64,000 bases of DNA, taken from assembly GCA_050331115.1 (NCBI GenBank), contig JBHJHD010000006.1:1-64000 (forward strand), given 5' to 3'. Positions 7,970 through 16,249 of this stretch are shown in pieces (the first letter of the stretch is position 1; each line of letters begins with the position of its first letter). A program made the translations under genes and the position numbers. This DNA is from JBCCAG01 sp050331115 (GTDB lineage Bacteria; Cyanobacteriota; Cyanobacteriia; CAKZMO01). The notes under the pieces were generated by a model that saw nothing but the letters and a program-made list of their open reading frames with translations, searched no databases and was not told the origin of the DNA.

Positions 7970-8875
7970 CTAATCGTCATTTTGGCCTAGCTGTCCCAAA
8001 AACGTCTCCACATCACGCGGCCGACTTTCCCAGACTTTCACCACCACGCCGCCTCATCGGCGACGGTAGCGAGTTCGTTCAGCTTGCGCTGCCCCGGCGT
8101 CGACTGAGAAACTGCCTCGCCGACGCCAGCCAGCTCCTTCAAGCGATTGATCAGCTGCAGGTCTACATGAGCCTCTCGCCCACCAGCTTGAGCAAAAACG
8201 CCTGCTGTTCCGCTTTAGAGAGCTTAGACAGCAGGTTTTCTAAGGGCGGCTCTGGCGTCGCTTTTTGAGAAGGGCTCGCCTGGGCAGCAGCAGTCACTAA
8301 ATCTGGATCTAGCTCTACCAGCTCAATGAAAGCTTACTGTGCGTCCGAGAGCTGCCCTAAATTGGGCGGAATCGGCGGCTCAAGCGGGTTTCCTCCAGCC
8401 CATAGCCTACCTGGCTGGGCGCTGCCCACAGCCAGGCGAGATACAGCAGCCGCAGATCTCCGCTGAGCAGCTCGTCGCGCAGGGGCAGCAGTCGGGGGAA
8501 CCAGCCTTCGCCGTCTACCCAGCCGCCACCTTCCTCATCGGAAATGGTAACGTCCAGAACAATGTGCTTGGATGTTTTGGTGACGTCGATCGCACTGTCG
8601 ATCTCGTAGGGCCGAAACCATTTGACGTTGGCGATCGCCTTGGGAAAGCGAAACATGAGCCGCCAGGTGCCCCAGCTGGCGATGTAGAACATCATGTCAA
8701 AATACTGGGTCAGCACCTCCTCTGGGTCGCCCCGGAAATCGCCGTAGTTGTAGAGAAAAATCGCCTGGGTGGGTGAGAGCTGCACCCGGCTCGATAGCTT
8801 CGCGACCTCCACCTGCTCTTGGGTCGTGAGCGGGCGATCGATAGCCTGAAACGCGTGATATTGATACCCACTCAT
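7970..8875 (-). pseudogene. Degraded cyanobacterial conserved hypothetical gene with several frame breaks
   Basis: From ATG 8875 an intact stretch (MSGYQYHAFQAIDRPLTTQEQ through DELLSGDLRLLYLAWLWAAPSQVGYG) matches a conserved cyanobacterial family that I remember only as hypothetical. The sequence then leaves frame near 8400 but continues in another frame (NPLEPPIPPNLGQLSDAQ), meets a TAA, continues (AFIELVELDPDLVTAAAQASP...LSKAEQQAFLLKLVG), and shifts again near 8166 (GGEAHVDLQLINRLKELAGVGEAV...GQRKLNELATVADEAAW). At least two indels and one nonsense codon are visible, and the normal C-terminal part is eroded. The longest surviving frame alone (8357-8875) would encode a truncated 172-residue product. 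This is a clear pseudogene. Confidence 0.82.
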
Positions 8876-9075
8876 GGCGAGGTAGAACAGGCCTGGCGAG
8901 AGGCTCGGGCAGTGGCACCCTGTCAAAGCGCCAGCCCCCAAAGGGAGCATTTCAGGCGGCAGCGTGCAGAATACTACTTATGATAGACCTATATCAGGGC
9001 TAGCCCTTATCGTTCAACGCTTCTGGTTGTCAGCCCCCTACACTCGCCGCTTAAAGGTGAACTCAACGTCGCTCT

Positions 9076-10194
9076 ATGGAAAATATCTTGACCCTGCTTC
9101 AGTATGCTGATGCCCAGTGGACTGTAAAGTTTGATCTGGCGACTATTGTCACCGCCGTCGGGGGCCTGCTAGCTGCGATCGCTCTATATTGGCTTCCAAG
9201 CGTAGTTGGCGCCGTCACGGCTAAGCTCTCGCCGGCAAAATCCAGCGTGCTCTACAGCAAGGTAATCCTTCCGTTCAACAACTGGATTGGGTTGACGCTG
9301 CTGGTGATCGTTGCCGATATTATCCTGCTCTTCTTTCAAGACCGGTCGCTCGAGCTCGACGTGACCGAATTTGTTGTTGGGCTCGCGCTGGCAATCAATG
9401 TTATCCTGCTTGGCTTCAAGATCTCGACCCAGTTCTTTGATGTCTATCTGCTCGAGAAAACCATGCAGGGGAATGGTAAAGCCAATAGCGAGCTGCTGCT
9501 GCTATATAAATACTTATCCAACGCCGTCCTGCTCCTAGTGGTGATTTTCGTCTTTGCTCAAACCCATCGGGTTAACGTTGTCGGCCTTTTGGCAAGCCTG
9601 GGCGTAGGGGGAATTGCGATCGCCTTGGCTGCCCAAAAGATTTTAGAGCAGGTGCTCTGGAGCACGATGATATTTCTTGATCGCCCGTTTGTAATTGACG
9701 ACTACATCCACCTGTCAGACGGTACTTTTGGTCGGGTAGAGTCTATTGGCTGGCGGTCTACCCGCATTCGCCTTTCGGGAAAGGGAACGCTGGTGGTTAT
9801 TCCCAACAGCATGCTGACCCAAATGGCGATCGAGAACCTGACGGGGGCTCAAAAAGTTATTTCTCTTATCAACGTGACGTTCTATCGGCTCATTCCTGAC
9901 GAAGAGCGGGCGCTTGTCCGACAGCTGATCATTTCGAGCACCAACGACATCTACGGCATTGACCATCGACTCACAGAAGTTACGTTTCAGGATATCTCAA
10001 GCAGTAAGTTGGGCGGCTTAGTTCAGGCGCAAATCCGCTTCTTTATTCTGGGAACCGGGGAAAACTCAATGGAAATTCGAGGTCAATTTCTAGAGGCAGC
10101 GCGAAAGATCGTCATGAAGCAGCTCAGGGACTACGGCATTGAGTTTGAGATCGAAGAGGGTACTGTTAATATCACATCGCCAATGAATATTTGA
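9076..10194 (+). CDS. MscS-family small-conductance mechanosensitive channel (first of three)
   Basis: This is a 372-residue membrane protein with about five hydrophobic helices before a cytoplasmic MscS beta domain. The pore-lining helix is the Gly/Ala-rich stretch LASLGVGGIAIALAAQKILEQ. It is followed by FLDRPFVIDDYIHLSDGTFGRVESIGWRSTRIR and VVIPNSMLTQMAIENLT, hallmarks of the family. It would open under membrane tension and release solutes in hypo-osmotic shock. It is the most diverged of three consecutive paralogues spaced 75-80 bases apart on the same strand. The ATG at 9076 follows a possible AGGTGA site. Confidence 0.9.
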   Translation: MENILTLLQYADAQWTVKFDLATIVTAVGGLLAAIALYWLPSVVGAVTAKLSPAKSSVLYSKVILPFNNWIGLTLLVIVADIILLFFQDRSLELDVTEFVVGLALAINVILLGFKISTQFFDVYLLEKTMQGNGKANSELLLLYKYLSNAVLLLVVIFVFAQTHRVNVVGLLASLGVGGIAIALAAQKILEQVLWSTMIFLDRPFVIDDYIHLSDGTFGRVESIGWRSTRIRLSGKGTLVVIPNSMLTQMAIENLTGAQKVISLINVTFYRLIPDEERALVRQLIISSTNDIYGIDHRLTEVTFQDISSSKLGGLVQAQIRFFILGTGENSMEIRGQFLEAARKIVMKQLRDYGIEFEIEEGTVNITSPMNI

Positions 10195-10273
10195 CGGGCC
10201 TCTAATACTCTAGCTTACTTGCAACGCTCTAATTTTTACGTCAGTGCGATCGCGTACAAAGCCTGGAATAAAC

Positions 10274-11422
10274 ATGCGATTTTTAGACTTCTTTAATAAC
10301 TTTGATGTTAGCGCCTTGATGAACGAGGATAGGAAGCAGCTGCTGATTTTCTTTGCGATTCGCTTTGGCCTTTTAATTGTTTGCATCATTGCTGCTGTTA
10401 TTGTAGGCCGGTTGATACCCTGGCTAATGCGATTCGTCCTAAGTAAGGCATCCGGTTCTGAGAAACGAGCCAGCGAATATGCCTCGATTGTCGAAGTGGT
10501 TGGTCGACCGCTTTCAACTGCCGTCACCCTAATCTTGATCTCCGTCAGCCTAAACATCATCAGAACCTACGGTGGCCTTCACTCCGTGACGTCTTTTGTT
10601 GTTGATGCCGCCGTTGCGCTGAGCCTCGCCTGGACTGCGTCACGCCTAGTGAAAACGCTGATTCGCCTGTATGGCGTTAGCGTGCTAGGTCGCATTGGGG
10701 AAGAGGTCAACGATATCGTTCTGATTATTGAAAATGTCGCCAACTTCTTGATTGGATTCTTTGCAATCACAATTTTTGCGCAGACTCGAGACTTCAATTT
10801 CTTAGCGCTGCTAACCGGGCTCGGGATTGGCGCTGCTGGCATCGCATTCGCCGCACAGGAGGCCCTAGGGCAGCTTATCGGCACCATCGTTATCTATCTT
10901 GACCGGCCCTATATTGTTGGGGAATATATTCGGGCCAACTTTAACATTCACGCTGAGGATGTCTACGGGCGAATCGAATCAATTGGCATTCGCTCTACTA
11001 AAATTCGCATTGCCGTCACCAATACGCTTTTAATCGTGCCCAACTCGCTGATGTCTAGCATGGACATCGAAAATATTTCGCGCGGCACGAAGGTCATGGT
11101 CTTGCTCTACGTCGATTTTTCTCGGCGGCTTGACGACACTGCAGAGGCACTTGTATCGCAGACGATTAAGAAAAGCTTTGACGGCATATTTGGCATTGAT
11201 CCAGGCAGTACCCGAATTCACCTGTTCAAGCCGGATGACAAGGCAGGCACGCGCGCCCGGGTCAGCTTCTTCGTAATGGGGACTAACGAGTCATCGATCA
11301 ATCTACGTAAGCGTATGCTAGAGATTGCGAGCCAGTCTTTGAGAAAAGAGCTGCGGGATTACCAGTTTGATTTCTCGATGCAAGAGCCTACGGTCTATGT
11401 CGATTCTCCCGTGACGCTCTAG
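10274..11422 (+). CDS. MscS-family mechanosensitive channel (second of three)
   Basis: The protein has 382 residues from the ATG at 10274 (MRFLDFFNNFD). An in-frame ATG at 10244 adds ten polar residues. There are four to five N-terminal membrane segments, then the pore helix LTGLGIGAAGIAFAAQEALGQL. The beta domain follows with YLDRPYIVGEYIRANFNIHAEDVYGRIESIGIRSTKIR and LLIVPNSLMSSMDIENISRGTK. The C-terminal soluble domain contains FKPDDKAGTRARVSFF, almost shared with the third gene. It is clearly more similar to the third gene than to the first, which suggests stepwise tandem duplication. Confidence 0.9.
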   Translation: MRFLDFFNNFDVSALMNEDRKQLLIFFAIRFGLLIVCIIAAVIVGRLIPWLMRFVLSKASGSEKRASEYASIVEVVGRPLSTAVTLILISVSLNIIRTYGGLHSVTSFVVDAAVALSLAWTASRLVKTLIRLYGVSVLGRIGEEVNDIVLIIENVANFLIGFFAITIFAQTRDFNFLALLTGLGIGAAGIAFAAQEALGQLIGTIVIYLDRPYIVGEYIRANFNIHAEDVYGRIESIGIRSTKIRIAVTNTLLIVPNSLMSSMDIENISRGTKVMVLLYVDFSRRLDDTAEALVSQTIKKSFDGIFGIDPGSTRIHLFKPDDKAGTRARVSFFVMGTNESSINLRKRMLEIASQSLRKELRDYQFDFSMQEPTVYVDSPVTL

Positions 11423-11497
11423 CGCCTCCGCGCTATCTCCTGCATAAAACAGAAATTTAAAGACAAATGAACTATCCTGCGAGAAACTAGAGCGGTT

Positions 11498-12634
11498 ATG
11501 AACGTCCAGGAAATTATTCGAGAAATATTTCTGCTCGATGCCGAGTTTCAGCAAGAGCTGATCGCCTTTGGAATACAGGCGGCGCTTTTTGTTGCCATAT
11601 TGGTGTGCGCTTTTGTATTAGCAAGATTCCTGCCGCTAATTCTAGGCTTTGTCGTATCGCGTCTCGCGCCAGAGCCTTTCGCAGTGGGCTATAAACGGGC
11701 CACCGGTCCAATCCGCCCAGCGCTGACCAGGGCAGGTTTTTTCGGGCTAGCCATCTTTGCCCTCGATGAGCTCCGTGACTATCAGGGGATATACGGCGTC
11801 GTTAATTTCTTTGTCTACCTGGGGTTTGCAGTCTGTGCTGGCTGGTTCGCCTCGCGCCTAGTTCGCCAGCTGCTGCTCGCCTACGGTATGAAGTTTGTCC
11901 GACGCTTGAGCCACGACGCAGACGATTTCGTCATGGTGATTGAAAATCTAGCCAACGCGATTATCGTGTTCTTCACGGTGGTCTACTTTGCCCAGACGCA
12001 AAATCTCAATATCATCAGCCTCTTAGCCGGACTCGGCATCGTTGGCTTAGCCCTCTCCTTTGCCGCAAAGGAGACTTTTGCCCAAATCATCGGCTCCATA
12101 GTGCTTTACCTCGATCGCCCTTACCTTCCTGGCGAATATGTGCGAGTTAGCTTTAATCCAAAAGATGAAGACGTCTATGGCCGCGTTGAAGCAATTGGGC
12201 TCCGCTCAACAAAGATTCGCGTAGCGGCCAAAAACACGCTGGTGATTGCGCCTAACTCGGTGATGGTGAAGAAGGATATTGAGAATATTTCCCGAGGTAC
12301 TAAGGTAATGTCTTTGCTCTATCTCGATTTTCCGAAGACGCTCGAAGATAGCGAGCGAGCGTTTGTTAAAGATGTGGTCGGCCACGCAATTGGGGAGCTG
12401 CTGGGGGTAGAACCGCTGAGCACTAAAATATTCCTGTTTGAGCCAGACGATAAGCCCGGGACGCGGGCTCGGGTGAGCTTTTTCCTGCTTAGCTCTAGCC
12501 AGAGCTCCCTCGGAATTCGCAAGCGCCTGGTAGAGGTCGCAAATGAAAAGATTACAGCCTCCTTTGCCGATCGCAATCTGAAATTCACGATGGAGGAGCC
12601 TATGCTCTATGTTGATTCTCCGGTTACCCGCTAG
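11498..12634 (+). CDS. MscS-family mechanosensitive channel (third of three)
   Basis: The protein has 378 residues. Its architecture is the same as the preceding gene. N-terminal hydrophobic helices begin at about residue 25, and the pore helix is LAGLGIVGLALSFAAKETFAQIIG. Then come YLDRPYLPGEYVRVSFNPKDEDVYGRVEAIGLRSTKIR, APNSVMVKKDIENISRGTK and FEPDDKPGTRARVSFF. The loop NPKDEDVYGR corresponds to NIHAEDVYGR in gene two, an insertion that gene one lacks. The gene ends before a short intergenic region and a convergent small ORF. Three adjacent copies could form channels with different thresholds or hetero-oligomers (inference). Confidence 0.9.
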   Translation: MNVQEIIREIFLLDAEFQQELIAFGIQAALFVAILVCAFVLARFLPLILGFVVSRLAPEPFAVGYKRATGPIRPALTRAGFFGLAIFALDELRDYQGIYGVVNFFVYLGFAVCAGWFASRLVRQLLLAYGMKFVRRLSHDADDFVMVIENLANAIIVFFTVVYFAQTQNLNIISLLAGLGIVGLALSFAAKETFAQIIGSIVLYLDRPYLPGEYVRVSFNPKDEDVYGRVEAIGLRSTKIRVAAKNTLVIAPNSVMVKKDIENISRGTKVMSLLYLDFPKTLEDSERAFVKDVVGHAIGELLGVEPLSTKIFLFEPDDKPGTRARVSFFLLSSSQSSLGIRKRLVEVANEKITASFADRNLKFTMEEPMLYVDSPVTR

Positions 12635-12766
12635 CTTTAGGTGATGAGTGCGATGTTTTGGTGCTGTGCGTCAGCGGGGTGCCGATAATCCTGCAAAATC
12701 CGCTAGAAGCTGACAATTTATACGGTTTTACCCGAAAGAGGCGGGTTAGATTTCGGCTCGGATGCT

Positions 12767-13039
12767 CTATCTGGCCTTAAAGCGAATCAGCGTTACGATA
12801 GGCCACAGCGCCGCAGCGAGGAATAAGACAAGCCAGCTATCGACGTCGTCCATGCTCGTGGTGTGGTCTTGATGGAAGTCCCGTAGCAGGAGAGCGAACG
12901 TCAGCATGGACGGTAGGCCGTAAAGCAGCATGATCATTTTATTGTCTCGACAGTTTCTATGACGGATAGGGGTTAGATTTTGTTTCTGTCGGAGATATGC
13001 CTCGCGACCAAATAATCTACGCTTAATTTTCCCGAACAA
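12767..13039 (-). CDS. Small predicted membrane protein, unknown function
   Basis: This short frame encodes a basic N-terminus followed by two hydrophobic segments (MIMLLYGLPSMLTFALLL and WLVLFLAAALWPIVTLI) separated by an acidic loop (TTSMDDVDSW). The full frame begins at a TTG (13039). An ATG at 12937 would leave a 56-residue two-helix protein and is an equally good start. I recognise no family. The hydrophobic pattern, and the absence of a better frame, make coding plausible. Confidence 0.4.
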   Translation of the reverse strand: MFGKIKRRLFGREAYLRQKQNLTPIRHRNCRDNKMIMLLYGLPSMLTFALLLRDFHQDHTTSMDDVDSWLVLFLAAALWPIVTLIRFKAR

Positions 13040-13262
13040 GAAATATGAAGTTCGGTGTTAACCCTAGTTTGATGCCTCTTGAGGAACACCTGTGATGAAA
13101 ACATCAGTGTTTTCCGAAGTGTAGGGCTAGCTGTTCGAAGTGTTAGAAGCGTGGAAGATTTTCTCAAAGCTGCCGAGGCGATCGCAATGCGCATAGTATG
13201 GCGCATGACCCGGAGCAGGATATATAGTCGTAATATGCGATAGATTTTCGGCGGCGCTCACT

Positions 13263-13847
13263 ATGCAGTCAAAAAGCGAGATTCAAGCACATCTCAAAGA
13301 AAAATACGCGATCAACAAGAATATTAGTCAGCCTCTAACTATCGAGGAGTGCGAGCAACTGCTAGCTTTACTGAACGAGCATCAAGCTGCGGCGAAGATA
13401 GTGGGCTCTTTTGTCTCCAAGAATTCAGATCTGAGCCAAAATAATAGGCATTATGGTCAGTTACGGGGTCGAGCGGAAAAGAAGCTAGAGTCTCTTCAAG
13501 CTGAGTATTCTCAGCTAGAGCAGTCAATTGAAGAATTAGAGTCATCTAAAGGAATATTGGGCGATCGCAAGCAAGAGCTTTCCCAAGAGCATGGAGAGCT
13601 TGAAAAGCAGGTTGATGAGCTGTCCTCAAAAAATAAGTTTTTAGCCTCTAAGGTTCAGGGCCTGACTACGCAGAACGATGAGCTTTTTGAAGCTAATGCT
13701 CAGCTTAAGAAAGACAACAAAGACCTGAAAAACATTGTCGATCACATTAGACTTCGGCTAGCAAGAGATACAAAGCTGCTTCTGCAGTACGAAGACAGCG
13801 AAATTCGCAAGGCCTTAATCCGCCTCTTTCAGTGGACGTTGGGCTAA
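13263..13847 (+). CDS. Coiled-coil protein, first gene of a coiled-coil/linker/HNH cassette
   Basis: This is a 194-residue soluble protein with no recognised enzymatic domain. Residues 1-70 form a short globular part (IEECEQLLALLNEHQAAAKIVG). Residues 75-165 are almost continuous heptad-like coiled coil rich in Glu, Lys, Gln and Leu (SLQAEYSQLEQSIEELESSKGIL...ELEKQVDELSSKNKFL...LKKDNKDLKNIVDHI). The tail (YEDSEIRKALIRLFQWTLG) is amphipathic. The next gene starts 12 bases after the stop, so co-transcription is likely. A structural, sensor or oligomerisation role is inference. DNA here is more A/T-rich than the flanking housekeeping genes. Confidence 0.75.
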   Translation: MQSKSEIQAHLKEKYAINKNISQPLTIEECEQLLALLNEHQAAAKIVGSFVSKNSDLSQNNRHYGQLRGRAEKKLESLQAEYSQLEQSIEELESSKGILGDRKQELSQEHGELEKQVDELSSKNKFLASKVQGLTTQNDELFEANAQLKKDNKDLKNIVDHIRLRLARDTKLLLQYEDSEIRKALIRLFQWTLG

Positions 13848-13859
13848 AAGACTAACATC

Positions 13860-14231
13860 ATGACCAAGAAGCGACTGTTTAGCGGAATGGGCTATCGCGA
13901 GGTACAGCGGTCTAATAGCCACCGTAGAAGCCATTTGCCTAAGGATAATCAAAAACTCCTGAAGCGCAATGGCTATCGAAACGTTGGCTGGGAGAACGTC
14001 ATCAGCCTATATCAGAAAATCAACAGCTTGCTTGAGCAAACTTCTGACGAGCCCTCCCTTGAGGAATTGTTTTTAGAGGCAGACAGAATAGGCGAAAAGT
14101 ATCAGTCTGCTGAAGAGGTGCAGCAGTTTGAACAAAAAATGCTCAAAGAGATTGAACAAATTAGTAGTCTGGTCGACCAACAGTTTCCCGATGAGGAAGC
14201 TGAGTTTGTTGACTTTGGTCAGCGTAGATAG
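13860..14231 (+). CDS. Small unknown protein sharing a helical module with the downstream HNH nuclease
   Basis: This is a 123-residue protein. The N-terminal 45 residues are basic (Arg/Lys-rich, RSNSHRRSHLPKDNQK) and could contact nucleic acid. The C-terminal half is acidic and helical. The segment LEELFLEADRIGEKYQSAEE resembles LSDLFWLADRIGNKRYHRL at the N-terminus of the next protein: both have L-(D/E)-LF-x2-ADRIG-x-K. That shared module suggests common ancestry or binding to the same partner. It lies 12 bases after the coiled-coil gene and 19 bases before the HNH gene. I do not recognise a family. Confidence 0.7.
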   Translation: MTKKRLFSGMGYREVQRSNSHRRSHLPKDNQKLLKRNGYRNVGWENVISLYQKINSLLEQTSDEPSLEELFLEADRIGEKYQSAEEVQQFEQKMLKEIEQISSLVDQQFPDEEAEFVDFGQRR

Positions 14232-14250
14232 GTTTATTTAGAGTAGTGAT

Positions 14251-14706
14251 ATGGCAGAGGACGGTAAAAACATCAAACTGTCTGACCTTTTTTGGCTTGC
14301 AGACAGAATTGGCAATAAACGCTACCACAGGCTGACGGCCCAGGATTTGGAAGACTACCAGAAGTTTGAGGAATGGCGCTATGTCAACGGGAACAGTAAG
14401 TTTGGCAGTACTCCAGAGAGTAAGCGCTGGGTCCAGGAAAACTCAGAGTTCCATTGTCCTATATGCGGCATGCGCTACGGCGATCGCGACGGTCGAACCA
14501 TTGACCACAAGCTTCCCCGCGCTCAATATCCTTGGCTATCTCTAGACTTCAAAAACCTGTGGGTAATCTGTAAGATTTGCAATCAGGAAAAAGGCGAAAT
14601 GCACTGGTACGAATACGAGCACTACATATATCTCAATCACCCCAAGCGCTACGACGACGTGCGATTCGCCCGCCCCAGCTATCTGCTCAAGACGCTCAAG
14701 GAGTGA
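14251..14706 (+). CDS. HNH endonuclease
   Basis: This is a 151-residue nuclease. The HNH/beta-beta-alpha-metal core is at residues 65-118: first zinc knuckle CPICG, catalytic His in TIDHKLPRAQYP, Asn in DFKNLWVIC, second knuckle CKICNQEKG. The N-terminal 45 residues carry the LSDLFWLADRIGNK module also seen in the preceding protein. It closes a compact three-gene operon with spacings of 12 and 19 bases. HNH nucleases in such cassettes may cut invading DNA, with the coiled-coil protein as possible sensor or scaffold. This is inference, and I do not recognise the combination as a named defence system. Confidence 0.88.
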   Translation: MAEDGKNIKLSDLFWLADRIGNKRYHRLTAQDLEDYQKFEEWRYVNGNSKFGSTPESKRWVQENSEFHCPICGMRYGDRDGRTIDHKLPRAQYPWLSLDFKNLWVICKICNQEKGEMHWYEYEHYIYLNHPKRYDDVRFARPSYLLKTLKE

Positions 14707-14829
14707 CCTTAGCCGCGATAACGTTGCTCAAGCCAGACCCAAACCTCTGCCTCAAAAGAGCCCGCTAAAGCGCTGATTTACGGACCGATCATAGATATTA
14801 AAGCGCACCTAATTAAAAGAATATCTACC

Positions 14830-15279
14830 GTGTATGTTGAAGTCAATAAAGACAACATTGATACCGACTTCTTTCGAGATCGAAAAGATGATCAACCTTT
14901 AATAGATTATATGATAAGTTACACGCTTAATCGCCCACGTGACCTGCTGAATCTATGTAAGAAAGCAATAGGCAAGGCAGAAGCTGGTGGCGTAACACAC
15001 ATTTTTCCGAGGCACATTGAGCAAGCGCTTGACGATTATTCAATCGAGAGAGTTATCGCACTAGAAGACGAATGGAAAGCTTCAAATCCAGGAATTGAAA
15101 ACCTCATCAGTCTTGATCTTGTCACCATGGAGCAAGAATTTGCAGCTCTAGCTGGCCGAGACATTGATCTGATCGAAAAACGCGTCATCGAGAACAGCGA
15201 TAACCCCATTCGCAAGCGGGAGATCCTAAACTCGGCGCAGATCATCTATTCTCAGGCATTACCCTGTGACCCCGCGTGA
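14830..15279 (+). pseudogene. Chimeric remnant: P-loop ATPase C-terminus joined to an MntA-type antitoxin C-terminus
   Basis: The 149-codon frame looks like two unrelated gene tails fused. Residues 1 to about 92 (FFRDRKD, MISYTLNRPRDLLNLCKKAIGKAE, HIFPRHIEQALDDYSIERVIALEDEWKASNPGIENLI) fit the C-terminal end of Sll1717-type P-loop ATPases, with the Walker motifs missing. Residues from about 93 (SLDLVTMEQEFAALAGRDIDLIEKRVIENSDNPIRKREILNSAQIIYSQA) fit the C-terminal half of an MntA-like nucleotidyltransferase, with the GSxAxG...SDxD catalytic part missing. A broken HepT gene, the usual MntA partner, follows directly. The start may be GTG 14830. Expression of a functional product is doubtful. 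Confidence 0.65.
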
Positions 15280-15605
15280 TCGCGCCTCACTGCTAGACAT
15301 TCGCCAAAGCAGCTCGACTAGCGCAAAGCTTTGTCCAAGAGATGGACTGGTCCACCTTTGCCGCAGACGTCAAAACCCAGTCTGCCATCCTCTACCAAAT
15401 TACGATCCTTAGAGAGGCCGTCAAACGGCTCTCTCCAGATCTCCGCAGCCGGTACCCAGAAATCCCTTGGAGTGCAATGGCAGGAATGCGAGACAAACTC
15501 ATCCATGATTATGAAGGCGTCGACACTGAGAGAGTCTGGTTAACCCTACAAACCAGTATTCCAAAGCTACTGGAGGCTGTCGCCGCAATTCTAGAGGAGC
15601 GATAA
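15266..15605 (+). pseudogene. HepT-like HEPN ribonuclease toxin with a frameshift
   Basis: From GTG 15266 the frame reads TPRDRASLLDIRQ, then one extra A in the run near 15303-15306 shifts it. The family sequence continues in the next frame as AARLAQSFVQEMDWSTFAADVKTQSAILYQITILREAVKRLSP...MAGMRDKLIHDYEGVDTERVWLTL. The HEPN motif R-x4-H-x-Y is present (RDKLIHDY), so the catalytic half is intact, but the first quarter is out of frame. An ATG at 15342 could express only the 87-residue remainder. The preceding MntA remnant has lost its catalytic domain, so toxin and antitoxin were probably lost together. Confidence 0.72.
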
Positions 15606-15650
15606 CCGCTTCAGCTTCGCCCAAAGCGTCCCAACTATTTCTCATGACGG

Positions 15651-15775
15651 CACCCTCCGCCTCATCCCAGACGCCGCGTTCATCGTCATCTTTGCCCCGC
15701 CATCGCCCGTCCCAGAGATAGCGGCAGAACCAGTCGACAGAGGAAGCAGTGACGCTAACGTAGGACTTATCCACT
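15651..15775. repeat. Diverged dispersed repeat, copy A
   Basis: This stretch resembles 20545-20672, with shared blocks such as CGCCTCATCCCAG and TTCATCGTCATCTT in the same order and spacing and about two thirds of positions matching by eye. Both copies lie among toxin-antitoxin remnants. Translated rightward they give similar strings (LIPDAAFIVIFAPPSP and LIPAATFIVIFAPPPP), so it may be a decayed coding fragment. I do not recognise the family. Confidence 0.5.
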
Positions 15776-15982
15776 AATCCCGAGATTTCAAACGGCAAGC
15801 CAACTATTCGAGGGCTGCGCATTTCCGTTACCGTGATCTTAGAGCTGCTGGCCAAAGGAGCAAGTACTCAAGAAATATTAGAAGACTATCCAGAACTCGA
15901 ACTCGCTGATATTCACGCCGTCCTACTCTACGCCTACCGCCTTGTGGAAAGCGAAGTCGTTTTCGAACGAGCCTACTCCTAA
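15764..15982 (+). pseudogene. DUF433 antitoxin-like fragment lacking its start
   Basis: This frame reads NPEISNGKPTIRGLRISVTVILELLAKGASTQEILEDYPELELADIHAVLLYAYRL, the DUF433 winged-helix domain usually encoded just upstream of a DUF5615 PIN-like toxin. It is preceded directly by an in-frame TAG (15761-15763), with no ATG, GTG or TTG before the domain, so the N-terminal few residues are lost. The expected DUF5615 partner is not found downstream. It is a remnant of a toxin-antitoxin pair. No full-length start-to-stop frame covers it. Confidence 0.7.
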
Positions 15983-16249
15983 ATCGACTCCCTCTCAGCC
16001 GTCTGAATCAATACGCCGATGTTAAATCAGTAGCCGTCTCATCTGGCACAGAGTGACGGAAATCTAGAACCTCTATGAGCACCAAGCTGTCGTCACCATA
16101 GGCAATCGGGCGATTACCCTCCGGGTACGCTTCGCGATCGCAAATCTCGATCAGCGTGCGAGGATGAAGCCTATTGCGATCGCATCAAACATCTGACGTG
16201 ACACATTTTGGCCTTGAAGCTGGCAGTAAGGCCTGCGGCGCTAGTTGGC

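Noticed and set aside
12973..13206. 77-codon leftward frame overlapping the small membrane protein gene
   Set aside because: It overlaps the more plausible two-helix frame in another phase and has a Ser/Arg-rich random look.
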